A stretch of 63,093 bases of DNA from JAVVEW01 sp032251045 (GTDB lineage: Bacteria > Pseudomonadota > Gammaproteobacteria > Methylococcales > Methylomonadaceae). This document shows positions 8,101 to 16,652 of the stretch, one piece after another. Positions within the stretch are counted from its first letter, which is position 1. Each line of letters starts with the position of its first letter. Below the pieces are notes generated by a model. That model was given only the letters and a program-made list of their open reading frames with translations, made no database searches and was not told the DNA's origin. Location: positions 1 through 63,093 of the forward strand of contig JAVVEW010000008.1 of the NCBI GenBank assembly GCA_032251045.1, read 5' to 3'. Both the position numbers and the translations under genes were made by a program.

Positions 8101-9096
8101 ATGACCGCAACGGTAGTAGAGTCTCTCAAAACCGCTGGCGCATTGCGTCACGACTGGCTGTTGGCCGAAGTACAGGCATTGTTCGAGGCACCGTTCAATG
8201 ATTTGATTTTTCAGGCCCAGCAAGCGCACCGGCGTTATTTTGACGCCAATGAAATCCAGATCAGCAGTTTGTTGAGCATCAAGACCGGGGCTTGCGCTGA
8301 AGATTGCGGCTATTGCCCGCAAAGCGCGCACTATGACGCCGGTTTACAGCCGGAAAAACTGCTGCCGGTGGAAACTGTCATCGCCGCCGCCAAACGCGCG
8401 AAAGATCAAGGCGCCAGCCGGTTCTGCATGGGCGCGGCCTGGCGTCAACCGCGTGATAAGGACATCGACCGGGTGCTGACCCTGGTGCAGGAAGTCAAAG
8501 CCTTAGGGATGGAAACCTGTGTCACTTTGGGTATGCTGACCGATGCCCAGGCCGAGCGTTTGAAACAAGGCGGGCTGGATTATTACAACCATAATCTCGA
8601 CACGTCCGAAGACTATTATTCGAAAGTGATCACCACGCGCACCTATCAGGAACGTTTAGACACTTTGGAGCGGGTGCGCGAGGCCGGTATCAGTGTTTGC
8701 TGCGGCGGCATTATCGGCATGGGTGAAAGTGACCTGGATCGGGCCAAGTTATTGTTACAACTGGCCACCCTACCCAAACACCCGGAAAGCGTGCCGATCA
8801 ATCTGTTGGTTAAGGTTGAGGGTACGCCGTTGGCCGACACACCCGATATCGATCCGTTGATTTTCGTTCGTACCATCGCCGTGGCCAGAATCCTGATGCC
8901 AGCCTCACGGGTGCGTTTATCGGCCGGGCGTATGGCTATGTCCGATGAGCTGCAGGCGTTGTGTTTTCTGGCCGGCGCCAACTCGATTTTCTATGGCGAA
9001 AAATTGCTCACCACCGACAATCCGATGAGTCAGTCCGACCAACAGTTGTTTCAGCGTTTGGGGCTATACGCAGGCGGTTCCAGTCACGCGGCATGA
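8101..9096 (+). CDS. bioB: Biotin synthase
   Basis: A 331-residue radical SAM enzyme inserting sulfur into dethiobiotin, the last step of biotin synthesis. The radical SAM cluster motif CAEDCGYC lies near residue 64, and the family blocks YYNHNLDTS and SAGRMAMSDELQALCFLAGA are intact. The ATG at 8101 is preferred (AAGGA nearby, family-typical length) although the frame is open up to 7921. It is the first gene of bioB-F-H-C-D, and the next ATG overlaps its stop. A loose promoter-like pair (TTAGAT 8011 and TATGAT 8035, 18 apart) lies in the leader. I see no clear BirA or BioR operator there. Confidence 0.97.
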   Translation: MTATVVESLKTAGALRHDWLLAEVQALFEAPFNDLIFQAQQAHRRYFDANEIQISSLLSIKTGACAEDCGYCPQSAHYDAGLQPEKLLPVETVIAAAKRAKDQGASRFCMGAAWRQPRDKDIDRVLTLVQEVKALGMETCVTLGMLTDAQAERLKQGGLDYYNHNLDTSEDYYSKVITTRTYQERLDTLERVREAGISVCCGGIIGMGESDLDRAKLLLQLATLPKHPESVPINLLVKVEGTPLADTPDIDPLIFVRTIAVARILMPASRVRLSAGRMAMSDELQALCFLAGANSIFYGEKLLTTDNPMSQSDQQLFQRLGLYAGGSSHAA

Positions 9097-10241
9097 CCGA
9101 ATTTTGGCTCAGTTCTGAGCAACTGGCTGAGCGCGCCCAAGCCGGGCGCAAACGTCAAGTGCGCTGCCAACAACGTGTTGCCAGCGCCAAAGTGTTCATT
9201 GATGGCACTCAGCTGATTGACTTTGCCAGCAATGATTATTTAGGTTTAAGTCAACATCCAAGCGTCATTCAGGCGTTTCAACAAGCCGCGACCGCCGGAG
9301 TCGGCGCGGGCTCGGCTCAGCTGCTGGGCGGTTATCAGCGCGAACATCAAGCCTTGGCGCAAGCCTTGGCGGATTTTACCGGGCGCGAGCGAGTATTATT
9401 GTTCGGTTCGGGCTATCTGGCCAATATGGGCGTGTTGTCGGGGCTGGTCGGGCGGCGCGATGCGCTGTTGCAGGATCGTTTGAATCATGCCTCGTTGCTC
9501 GATGCCGGTGTGTTGTCGGGTGCTATCATGCGCCGCTTTCAGCACCGGGATTACGATCATCTGGAGCGGCTGCTGAAGCAAAGCCAAGGTCGGCGATGGG
9601 TGGTCAGTGAAACGGTGTTCAGCATGGATGGCGATTGCGCCGATATTGCTGAATTAAACCGGCTTTGTCGGCAACACCAGGCTTGTCTGATCCTGGATGA
9701 TGCCCATGGATTTGGCGTTTTTGGCAATAACGGGCAGGGCCTGGCATCGGTTTGTTCAGCCGACCAAGCGCCGGTGGTGATAGCGACCTTTGGCAAGGCG
9801 TTGGGCGGTTATGGCGCCTTTGTCGCCGGCAGTCACACGCTGATCGAAACTCTGGAACAACAAGCGCGCAGTTTTATTTACAGTACGGCGTTACCGCCCG
9901 CCGTGGCCGCCGCCGCGCATGCGGCGTTAACCATCGTGCGTGACCAGCCTGAGCACCGGGAGCGGTTATTGACCTTGATCGAACGGTTTCGTCAGGGTGC
10001 GGCGGAGCTGGGCTTAGCGCTGTTACCGTCAAGCACACCGATTCAACCGGTTTTGATGGGCGACCATCAACGCGCTCTGGCGACAGCCAAAGCCCTGGCC
10101 GAGCGCGGCTTCAATGTGCCGGCGATTCGTCCGCCAACAGTGCCGGAAGGAACGGCGCGGTTACGCATCACCCTGACCGCCGCGCACAGCGAAAGTGATA
10201 TCGATGCTTTGTTGACCGCGCTGGCCGAGGTGCTGTTATGA
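9093..10241 (+). CDS. bioF: 8-amino-7-oxononanoate synthase
   Basis: A 382-residue PLP-dependent alpha-oxoamine synthase condensing pimeloyl-ACP/CoA with L-alanine. The aldolase-like lysine that holds PLP sits in ATFGKALGGYG. The SNDYLGLSQHP and LDDAHGFGVFG (PLP-ring Asp and His) blocks are present. The start is the ATG overlapping the bioB TGA (ATGA), which gives MTEFWLSSEQ and the usual length. The frame itself is open further upstream inside bioB. It overlaps bioH in the same ATGA manner, which indicates translational coupling through the operon. Confidence 0.97.
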   Translation: MTEFWLSSEQLAERAQAGRKRQVRCQQRVASAKVFIDGTQLIDFASNDYLGLSQHPSVIQAFQQAATAGVGAGSAQLLGGYQREHQALAQALADFTGRERVLLFGSGYLANMGVLSGLVGRRDALLQDRLNHASLLDAGVLSGAIMRRFQHRDYDHLERLLKQSQGRRWVVSETVFSMDGDCADIAELNRLCRQHQACLILDDAHGFGVFGNNGQGLASVCSADQAPVVIATFGKALGGYGAFVAGSHTLIETLEQQARSFIYSTALPPAVAAAAHAALTIVRDQPEHRERLLTLIERFRQGAAELGLALLPSSTPIQPVLMGDHQRALATAKALAERGFNVPAIRPPTVPEGTARLRITLTAAHSESDIDALLTALAEVLL

Positions 10242-11005
10242 ACGCTCTTTACCTGAAAACGCACCCGGGCACTGGCTCCAGGATCGTTCTGGTGCATGGC
10301 TGGGCCATGCATGGCGGCGTGTTCGATGCCTTGATCGAGCAGTTGGGCGATGACTTTGAACGCATCTGCGTGGATTTGCCGGGCCATGGTTTGAGTGCTC
10401 CGATCGATCATTTTACCTTGGCAGCGCTGGCCGATCATCTGGCCAAAGCCTTGGGCGAGCAACCGGCGCATTGGCTGGGCTGGTCGCTGGGCGGTCTGCT
10501 GTGTCTGACCCTGGCGCAGCGCTACCCCAAGCTTGTGCGTTCTGTGGGCTTGATCGCGTCTAATCCGTGTTTTATTGAACAAGTTGATTGGCCGGGCATG
10601 ACTACAGATGAATTTAACCGTTTCAGCGCCGCGTTTCATGCCTCACCCTTAACTGCGCTGGCCCGGTTCGTGGCCTTGCAATGTCACAATCAGGCGCAAA
10701 GCCGCAATTTTACCCGCTTTGTTCAAGCCGCGATGAGCCAATGTCCGGCGCCGGATCGGGCGACTCTGGATCAAGGTCTGCGCTTGCTGGCCGAAACCGA
10801 TGCCCGCGACCTTTTGACCTCAACGCTGGTGCCTAAATACGCTTTGTTGGGAGGGCAGGATGGTTTGATTCCTGAAGCTTTGGCGACGCGCTTGAGCGAT
10901 GATTATCAAATCCCGGTCGAGCGGGTGGCGGAGGCCGGGCACATGCCGTTCTTGTCGCACCCCGACATTTGCGCCGCCTGGCTCAGGCAACAAATCAAGG
11001 ATTGA
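10238..11005 (+). CDS. bioH: Pimeloyl-[acyl-carrier protein] methyl ester esterase
   Basis: A 255-residue alpha/beta hydrolase that removes the methyl group from pimeloyl-ACP methyl ester, releasing pimeloyl-ACP for BioF. The nucleophile elbow GWSLGG is visible. The catalytic Asp probably lies in LLGGQDGLIP and the His in EAGHMPFLSHP. It starts in an ATGA overlap with bioF and ends five bases before bioC, the enzyme that makes its substrate. This order is the common gammaproteobacterial BioC-BioH arrangement. Confidence 0.95.
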   Translation: MNALYLKTHPGTGSRIVLVHGWAMHGGVFDALIEQLGDDFERICVDLPGHGLSAPIDHFTLAALADHLAKALGEQPAHWLGWSLGGLLCLTLAQRYPKLVRSVGLIASNPCFIEQVDWPGMTTDEFNRFSAAFHASPLTALARFVALQCHNQAQSRNFTRFVQAAMSQCPAPDRATLDQGLRLLAETDARDLLTSTLVPKYALLGGQDGLIPEALATRLSDDYQIPVERVAEAGHMPFLSHPDICAAWLRQQIKD

Positions 11006-11010
11006 CTCAG

Positions 11011-11784
11011 ATGCTATTGGATAAACGGCGAGTGCGTCAGGCGTTTGCCGACGCCAGCGGTCACTATGACCGGGTGGCGCGACTGCAACGCGAAGTCGGT
11101 CAACAGTTGTTAGACTCGATGCCGAATGTTTACGGTAGCGTGGCCGATCTGGGTTGCGGCACCGGGTTTATCAGTGAACAATTGCAAGATGTTGCCATCG
11201 ACCGATTATGGGCTATCGATATTGCCGAAGCCATGCTGCAGACCACACGGCGGCGTTTGACCACCGGCAAGGCGGGTTATGTTTGCGCCGATATTGAACG
11301 CCTGCCCCTGGCGGAAAACTGTCTGGATTTTGCGCTATCGAATCTGGCCTTGCAATGGTGCCAGCGTAGCGATCAGGTGTTTGCCGACCTGTACCGGGTG
11401 CTCAAGCCCGGCGGCAGGCTGGTTTTTTCAAGCTTTGGTCCGGCCACTTTGCAGGAGCTTAAAAGCGCCTGGGCGGCGGTGGACAGTGCGGTACATGTCA
11501 ATGACTTTATTAGCCTTTCAGAATTGTCCAGGACACTTGCACAGAGCGGATTAACGCTTGACCATCAGGCACAGGAAGGTAAGCAGATTTGTTATCCGGA
11601 TGTGTGGACGCTGATGGCCGAACTGAAAACGCTGGGCGCTGGCAATGCCGATCAGTACCGGCGTAAGCAACTGACCGGCAAACAGCGATTCAAGGCCATG
11701 TTGGCGGCCTATCCGCGTTGTGAAACCGGTGGTATCGCCGCCACCTTCGAGATTTTCTGGCTGAGTGCGAGCAAACTTAAATGA
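11011..11784 (+). CDS. bioC: Malonyl-[acyl-carrier protein] O-methyltransferase
   Basis: A 257-residue SAM-dependent methyltransferase that caps malonyl-ACP as the methyl ester, so that fatty acid synthase can extend it to pimeloyl-ACP methyl ester. Motif I (ADLGCGTGFISE) and motif II/III regions (ALSNLALQWC, LYRVLKPGGRLVFSSFG) are typical of BioC. ATG 11011 is chosen because the protein then begins with LLDKRRVRQAFADAS, the conserved BioC opening; the longer frame would run into bioH. It overlaps bioD by ATGA. Confidence 0.95.
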   Translation: MLLDKRRVRQAFADASGHYDRVARLQREVGQQLLDSMPNVYGSVADLGCGTGFISEQLQDVAIDRLWAIDIAEAMLQTTRRRLTTGKAGYVCADIERLPLAENCLDFALSNLALQWCQRSDQVFADLYRVLKPGGRLVFSSFGPATLQELKSAWAAVDSAVHVNDFISLSELSRTLAQSGLTLDHQAQEGKQICYPDVWTLMAELKTLGAGNADQYRRKQLTGKQRFKAMLAAYPRCETGGIAATFEIFWLSASKLK

Positions 11785-12455
11785 ATCTGCGTTGGTTTAT
11801 TACCGGTACCGACACCGAAGCCGGCAAAACCTGGGTTACCCTGGCCTTGATGCGTTATTTACAGGCACAAGGCCGCAGCGTGATTGGCATGAAGCCAGTC
11901 GCCGCTGGTTGCGGCATGACCTCTGAAGGCCCGCGCAATGATGATGCGTTGGCGCTGGCCACCCAGGCTTCGATCGAGTTGCCCTATGACTGGATCAATC
12001 CTTATGCTCTGGTCGAGCCGGTGTCGCCTCATTTGGCGGCGGGCAATGAGCCCATTAACCTGGCTTTACTGAGCGGCGCATACCAAAGACTGGCGGTGTT
12101 GCCGCATGATGTGCTGGTGGAGGGCGCGGGCGGTTTTCGCACGCCGCTGACTTTTGATACCAACCTGGGTGATTGGCTGGAGCATATCCAGATTCCGGTG
12201 ATCGTGGTGGTGGGCATGCGTCTGGGTTGTTTGAACCATGCGCAATTGACTGTCGAATCCATTTTGGCGGCGGGCTTGCCCTGCCTGGGCTGGATCGCCA
12301 GCGTGGTTGACCCTGACATGGCATATCTGGCGGAAAATATACGCAGTCTGGAGGTCATGCTGCCGGTGCCCAAACTGGGTATTTGCGCATTTTCCACCCA
12401 GCCGCAGCTGGAGCCAACACGGTCGCTCAGCGCGTTAATTAAGGTGACGAGCTGA
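11781..12455 (+). CDS. bioD: Dethiobiotin synthetase
   Basis: A 224-residue ATP-dependent carboxylase closing the ureido ring of dethiobiotin. The P-loop (ITGTDTEAGKTWV) and the EGAGGFRTP block are characteristic. It is the last gene of the biotin operon. bioA, which should act between BioF and BioD, is not in the window. The 3' end overlaps the convergent acyl carrier protein gene by 17 bases, so no terminator separates them. Confidence 0.96.
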   Translation: MNLRWFITGTDTEAGKTWVTLALMRYLQAQGRSVIGMKPVAAGCGMTSEGPRNDDALALATQASIELPYDWINPYALVEPVSPHLAAGNEPINLALLSGAYQRLAVLPHDVLVEGAGGFRTPLTFDTNLGDWLEHIQIPVIVVVGMRLGCLNHAQLTVESILAAGLPCLGWIASVVDPDMAYLAENIRSLEVMLPVPKLGICAFSTQPQLEPTRSLSALIKVTS

Positions 12456-12696
12456 GTTTTTGCGTGACAAAACGCTGCAACGACCCGTAAGTGGCAAACA
12501 CGGACGCATCGATTTCATCATCTTCAACGGTAAAATCATAAAGCGTCTCCAGGCCAGTCAGAATGGCAACCACGGCCATGGAATCCAGCTCGGGAAGCGC
12601 GCCTAACAACGGCGTGTGCTCATGCAGTGGCAATTGGCTGGGTTTGAGTTGCAGCACCGAGTACAGCAAGTCTTGAAGTGAGTGATTGACCGTCAT
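12439..12696 (-). CDS. Acyl carrier protein of the exosortase-associated type
   Basis: An 85-residue phosphopantetheine-binding carrier. The attachment serine lies in ALPELDSMAV, and the flanking PLLGALPELDSMAVVAIL and VFATYGSL are the family signature of the carrier proteins found in exosortase/PEP-CTERM polysaccharide loci, not of the FabF-type housekeeping ACP (which has a DSL core). It would carry an acyl group loaded by a dedicated ligase. No exosortase, acyl ligase or PEP-CTERM protein is seen nearby. It converges on and overlaps bioD; a role in biotin synthesis is possible but nothing in its sequence supports it. Confidence 0.82.
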   Translation of the reverse strand: MTVNHSLQDLLYSVLQLKPSQLPLHEHTPLLGALPELDSMAVVAILTGLETLYDFTVEDDEIDASVFATYGSLQRFVTQKLSSSP

Positions 12697-12819
12697 GATT
12701 GAGTAAACGTCAAGCTGTGGCGCGATGGGCCTGATTGCCTTGTTGACTGTATAAAAGCCTTGATTCTACCGTTACCCATGGGATTTACCTAATGGCCGAG
12801 CGCAAATTCTTCCTGATTG

Positions 12820-14952
12820 ATGTATCCGCCCATTATGAATGATGCGTTGCTGACCACGCTCAAGCAAATGTTTGGCTACGAGGCGTTTCGTGGTCAGCAG
12901 CAAGCCATTATTGAAACAGTCATGCAAGGCGAGGATGCCCTGGTATTGATGCCCACCGGCGGTGGTAAATCCTTGTGCTATCAACTGCCGGCGCTGTTGA
13001 AACCGGGCGTGGCGGTGGTGATTTCGCCGCTGATCGCATTGATGCAGGACCAGGTGCAGGCGTTGCATCAACTGGGCATTCGTGCCGCATTCCTGAATTC
13101 CTCGCAAACCGGTGAGCAGGCGCGGGCGGTACTGGCGGATTTGCATCGGCAGAATCTGGATTTGCTGTACCTGGCGCCGGAACGGCTGAATGACAGTATG
13201 CTGGAGCGTCTGGCACAGGTGAATCTGGCTTTGTTCGCCATTGACGAGGCCCATTGTGTGTCGCATTGGGGGCATGATTTTCGCGCCGATTATCTGAAAC
13301 TGTCGGTCTTGCATCAACGCTTCCCCGACGTTCCCCGTATGGCCCTGACCGCCACCGCCGATGCCCGCACCCGCCAGGAAATCGCCGAACGTCTGGATTT
13401 AACCTCGGCCCGGCATTTCATCACCGGCTTTGATCGGCCTAATATTTTTTACCGCATCGTTCCCAAGGATAAGCCGCGCCAGCAATTGCTGGATTTTATC
13501 GAACGCGAACACCCAGGCGAAGCCGGTATCGTTTATTGCCTGTCGCGCAAAAAAACCGAACAAACCGCCGAATGGCTAACCCGGCAGGGCATTAAAGCCA
13601 TGGCTTATCATGCCGGGCTGGAGGCCGAAGTCCGGCAGCGACATCAGCACCGGTTTCTGATGGAGGAGGGTTGGGTGATGGCGGCGACCATCGCCTTTGG
13701 CATGGGTATTGACAAGCCGAATGTGCGCTTTGTCGCGCATCTGGATTTGCCCAAGAGTCTGGAAGGCTATTATCAGGAAACCGGCCGCGCCGGGCGCGAT
13801 GGCTTGCCGGCCAATGCCTGGATGGCCTATGGCCTGCAGGATGTCATTACCCTGAAAGATATGCTGGGTAACTCCAGTGCGCCGGAAGCACATAAGCGCC
13901 GTGAACTGGTCAAGCTGGACACCATGCTGGGCCTGTGTGAACAGTCCGCTTGCCGGAGGCAAACCATTTTGCGTTATTTCGGCGAGGATGCGCCGGATTA
14001 TTGCGGGCAATGCGACAATTGCCTGGAGCCGGTTTCCACCTGGGACGCCACCGAGCCGGCCCGGCAGGCGTTGTCGTGCATTTACCGCACCGGACAGCGG
14101 TTCGGGGTCAATTATCTGATCGATGTGTTGCGCGGCAAAACCAATGAGCGCATGCAGCGTTTCGGTCACCACCTGCAATCGACATTTGGTATCGGCCAGG
14201 CGCTGTCGGAAGGACAGTGGCGTTCGTTGTTCCGGCAACTGGCAGTGCGCGGCCTGGTCAGTGTTGATGATCAAGGCCATGGCGGCTTGCGGCTGGAACC
14301 GGAATGTCGGCCACTGCTGCGCGGCGAAGTCAGTCTTTATCTGCGCGAGGATAGCCAGAAAGGTACGACCCGGAAAAAACGTTTCGAGCTGGCCGTTGAG
14401 GATCAGACTTTGTTCGAGCGCTTGCGCACCTTGCGCAGCGAGTTGGCCAAGGCTCAGGACATCCCGCCGTATTTGATTTTCAACGATGCCACCTTGCAGG
14501 AAATGGCCCAGTTAAGACCGGAAACCGAAGCTGGACTGCGGCATGTTTCCGGTGTCGGCGACAGCAAGCTCAAGCGCTATGGCGAAGATTTTCTCAACAT
14601 TCTGCGCAGCGCGCCGAAAAGAAGCCGGGAAAAACCGATGCTGACAGAAACGGCTGAACAGAGTTTGCAACATTTCCGGCTGGGTATGACGCCCGAGCAA
14701 ATTGCCAGCCAGCGTAATTTGCAAGTGAGCACGATACTCGCACACCTGGCGCAAGGCATTGCCTGTGGCCAGGTGTCACTGACCGACGTGGTGGCCTTGT
14801 CGGAGACGGAAATAGCCGACATTCGTAAAGTCATCGAAGCACAATCAGAGCCACGCCTGAAACCGGTGTTCGAGCACTTTCAAGGGCGTTACGATTATGG
14901 CGTATTGCGCTGCGTCCTGGCGGCGCTTCAGGCGGGAAGTTTGTCAGATTGA
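12820..14952 (+). CDS. recQ: ATP-dependent DNA helicase RecQ
   Basis: A 3'-5' DNA helicase of about 710 residues that acts in RecF-pathway repair and fork processing. The order is a superfamily 2 helicase core (Walker A MPTGGGKS near residue 45, DEAH near 140), an RQC zinc-binding region with cysteines in CEQSACRR and CGQCDNC, a winged helix, then the HRDC domain (about 525-600). A C-terminal helix-turn-helix region (about 610-705, GMTPEQIASQRNLQVSTI) follows. ATG 12820 or ATG 12835 could be the start and neither has a clear Shine-Dalgarno. The 3' end overlaps the convergent DUF1249 gene by 25 bases. Confidence 0.95.
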   Translation: MYPPIMNDALLTTLKQMFGYEAFRGQQQAIIETVMQGEDALVLMPTGGGKSLCYQLPALLKPGVAVVISPLIALMQDQVQALHQLGIRAAFLNSSQTGEQARAVLADLHRQNLDLLYLAPERLNDSMLERLAQVNLALFAIDEAHCVSHWGHDFRADYLKLSVLHQRFPDVPRMALTATADARTRQEIAERLDLTSARHFITGFDRPNIFYRIVPKDKPRQQLLDFIEREHPGEAGIVYCLSRKKTEQTAEWLTRQGIKAMAYHAGLEAEVRQRHQHRFLMEEGWVMAATIAFGMGIDKPNVRFVAHLDLPKSLEGYYQETGRAGRDGLPANAWMAYGLQDVITLKDMLGNSSAPEAHKRRELVKLDTMLGLCEQSACRRQTILRYFGEDAPDYCGQCDNCLEPVSTWDATEPARQALSCIYRTGQRFGVNYLIDVLRGKTNERMQRFGHHLQSTFGIGQALSEGQWRSLFRQLAVRGLVSVDDQGHGGLRLEPECRPLLRGEVSLYLREDSQKGTTRKKRFELAVEDQTLFERLRTLRSELAKAQDIPPYLIFNDATLQEMAQLRPETEAGLRHVSGVGDSKLKRYGEDFLNILRSAPKRSREKPMLTETAEQSLQHFRLGMTPEQIASQRNLQVSTILAHLAQGIACGQVSLTDVVALSETEIADIRKVIEAQSEPRLKPVFEHFQGRYDYGVLRCVLAALQAGSLSD

Positions 14953-15377
14953 GGCTGAAAGCAGTAGCGACTGTTCAGGCAGTGCTCCAGCCAGCGGTAA
15001 AAAAAATAATTCAGCCGCCATTTGTAATCGCGGATTTCCTGTAACTGGCCAGGATTTTTATAAACCCGAGTCACTTCCGGGCGATGATGATCGGACAAGG
15101 CCTCGGCCAGTTGTGCATCCAGATACACGCGAATGTACAAATCGGGCAGGGCATTGAGGCGGGGCTGACACAAAAAGTCGTGACTTAAACACAAGGTGAG
15201 CGTGTAGGGGCTGCGTTCAATCAAGTGAACGTGCAGGTCAGGTTTGTCGGGCGCATAAGCGGTATTTAGCGCGCCAAGCCTTGACCAGTCCGGCAGCAAG
15301 CGGCTGAGTTGTTGAAAATTGCGTGCGCACAGGCTTTCCAGCTCCATGGCGCGATTGATAGGCGTAAACTCGGACAT
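14928..15377 (-). CDS. DUF1249 family protein (YqiB-like)
   Basis: A 149-residue cytosolic protein matching the DUF1249/YqiB family by its length and blocks such as LCARNFQQLSRLLP, LHVHLIERSPYTLTL and the C-terminal KWRLNYFFYRWLEHCL. Function is unknown. In many gammaproteobacteria the gene lies beside nudF and cpdA, which is not the case here. It is the last gene of a minus-strand run and starts three bases after the queD stop, so it is probably co-transcribed with queD. Confidence 0.85.
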   Translation of the reverse strand: MSEFTPINRAMELESLCARNFQQLSRLLPDWSRLGALNTAYAPDKPDLHVHLIERSPYTLTLCLSHDFLCQPRLNALPDLYIRVYLDAQLAEALSDHHRPEVTRVYKNPGQLQEIRDYKWRLNYFFYRWLEHCLNSRYCFQPQSDKLPA

Positions 15378-15380
15378 GGC

Positions 15381-15788
15381 CTAGCAATCGGCACGATAAC
15401 AGGCATAAGCGCTGGCAGTTTCCCATAACGTCACTGCCACGACGGGCAGCCCTTGTTGCTCAAGGTGTTGGTAAATCATCCGGCTCAACGCCTCGGCAGT
15501 GGGATGAAACGCCAGCGCCAGGAAACGCTCGTTTTGCGCGGTCAAGGCTGGAATCAGCGGGTCGTCTCGATGCAGCAGCAGGTTGTGATCGAGTTCGCTA
15601 TCGATAAATGCCTGGGCAATGCCCGCGACATCGGCAAAATCACACACCATATCCTGCTCATCCAGGGTCGTGCTCGCCAGGGTGATCGACGCCTTGACAC
15701 TATGGCCGTGCAAATGCCGGCATTTGCCGGCATGACGCATCAGCCGATGCCCATAACAAAAATAAACGTCCTTGGTGATTGTGTACAT
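15381..15788 (-). CDS. queD: 6-carboxytetrahydropterin synthase / 6-pyruvoyl-tetrahydropterin synthase family protein
   Basis: A 135-residue T-fold enzyme. The zinc-binding histidines are visible as YGHRL and HLHGHS, and the catalytic Asp-His pair as ELDHNLLL. The QueD reaction turns dihydroneopterin triphosphate into 6-carboxytetrahydropterin for queuosine synthesis. The substrate-handling cysteine usually found in QueD may correspond to AGKCRHLHGH. No other que genes are nearby, so a different pterin substrate cannot be excluded. Confidence 0.82.
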   Translation of the reverse strand: MYTITKDVYFCYGHRLMRHAGKCRHLHGHSVKASITLASTTLDEQDMVCDFADVAGIAQAFIDSELDHNLLLHRDDPLIPALTAQNERFLALAFHPTAEALSRMIYQHLEQQGLPVVAVTLWETASAYACYRADC

Positions 15789-15794
15789 GGGCGG

Positions 15795-16094
15795 TTAATC
15801 GCCTTTAATGGTTTTAATCACAGCGCCAATGTCGTAACGCCCATCTTGCGTGGCTTCACAGCGGATAATTTCAACAAACGCATGCATCGGCGGTGTGATG
15901 TTGTTTTTCGGGTCCAGTGTCACTTCAACGGCCAAACCTAAAGTCAGAGGTTCAGCACTGAGAAAGGACAGCCCCGACCCGCTGAGAGAGGTGCACAAGC
16001 CCTGACCTTCGGTATCATGGCCGGGCAATTTGAAATGCAGCGGGCATTCGACATTCATCCGGATAAAGTCGCGTTTTTCGTTATATTCCAACAT
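15795..16094 (-). CDS. PilZ-domain protein
   Basis: A 99-residue single-domain PilZ protein, the common c-di-GMP receptor fold. The first binding motif RxxxR is present (RDFIR, residues 8-12). The second, normally [D/N]xSxxG, reads SLSGSG at residues 36-41, with Ser replacing the Asp/Asn. Binding may be weakened or retained; the sequence cannot tell. It sits six bases upstream of queD on the same strand, probably by chance of operon packing. Its natural partners may be the two GGDEF/EAL enzymes in this window. Confidence 0.85.
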   Translation of the reverse strand: MLEYNEKRDFIRMNVECPLHFKLPGHDTEGQGLCTSLSGSGLSFLSAEPLTLGLAVEVTLDPKNNITPPMHAFVEIIRCEATQDGRYDIGAVIKTIKGD

Positions 16095-16157
16095 GATTTA
16101 CTGAGCGGTTCGTCGATAGAAGGCGTGATTATAAGGGACATGCCGTAAACCCGACAA

Positions 16158-16652
16158 TCAAGGTTGCGTAGGTGCAGACTGATGTTCGGTGGCGGGCGTG
16201 GCAGGCGCTGACACAGCCGGGGTGCTGCCAGCATCCGGACGCGGCCGTTCGGTCAGGTTCTCGTCGCGTTTGGCGATCAGTTCGGTCAAACAATCCATAA
16301 AGCTTTGACTGTAGTTGCGATGCGCATCCGCTAAAGCGGAGGGCGAACCGAATACTTCGCGTAAGTTTTGCAAGGTTTGTTGTGGGTTCTGTGCATCGGG
16401 CAAAGCCAGCATTTTCTGATAGTGTTGATAGGCTTCAAGGCGTCTTGGGTCTAAGGCAAACACACCGGGCATTTTTCTGGGAAGTTTGGTCATAATGCAG
16501 TCGGTCATTTCCTCAGAGTCAAGGCGATAGTCTTTGATATCGCTGTCTTGCTGCATTTTATTCAGTACCGCTTCTTGAAATTGGTTGCGTGGCTCGCAGC
16601 CAGCTAACAAGTAGGTTAAGGCCAGGGCCGCAACTAGGGATGTGACTTTCAT
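16158..16652 (-). CDS. Lipoprotein of unknown function
   Basis: A 164-residue protein with a lipobox (LLAGC, Cys19) and Asp or Asn absent just after the cysteine (EPR), so an outer-membrane destination is plausible. The middle is helical with two further cysteines (DCIMTK and DCLTEL). The last 35 residues are a Pro/Ala/Thr-rich tail. It overlaps plsC by four bases and so is translated with it. No family is recognised. Confidence 0.75.
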   Translation of the reverse strand: MKVTSLVAALALTYLLAGCEPRNQFQEAVLNKMQQDSDIKDYRLDSEEMTDCIMTKLPRKMPGVFALDPRRLEAYQHYQKMLALPDAQNPQQTLQNLREVFGSPSALADAHRNYSQSFMDCLTELIAKRDENLTERPRPDAGSTPAVSAPATPATEHQSAPTQP

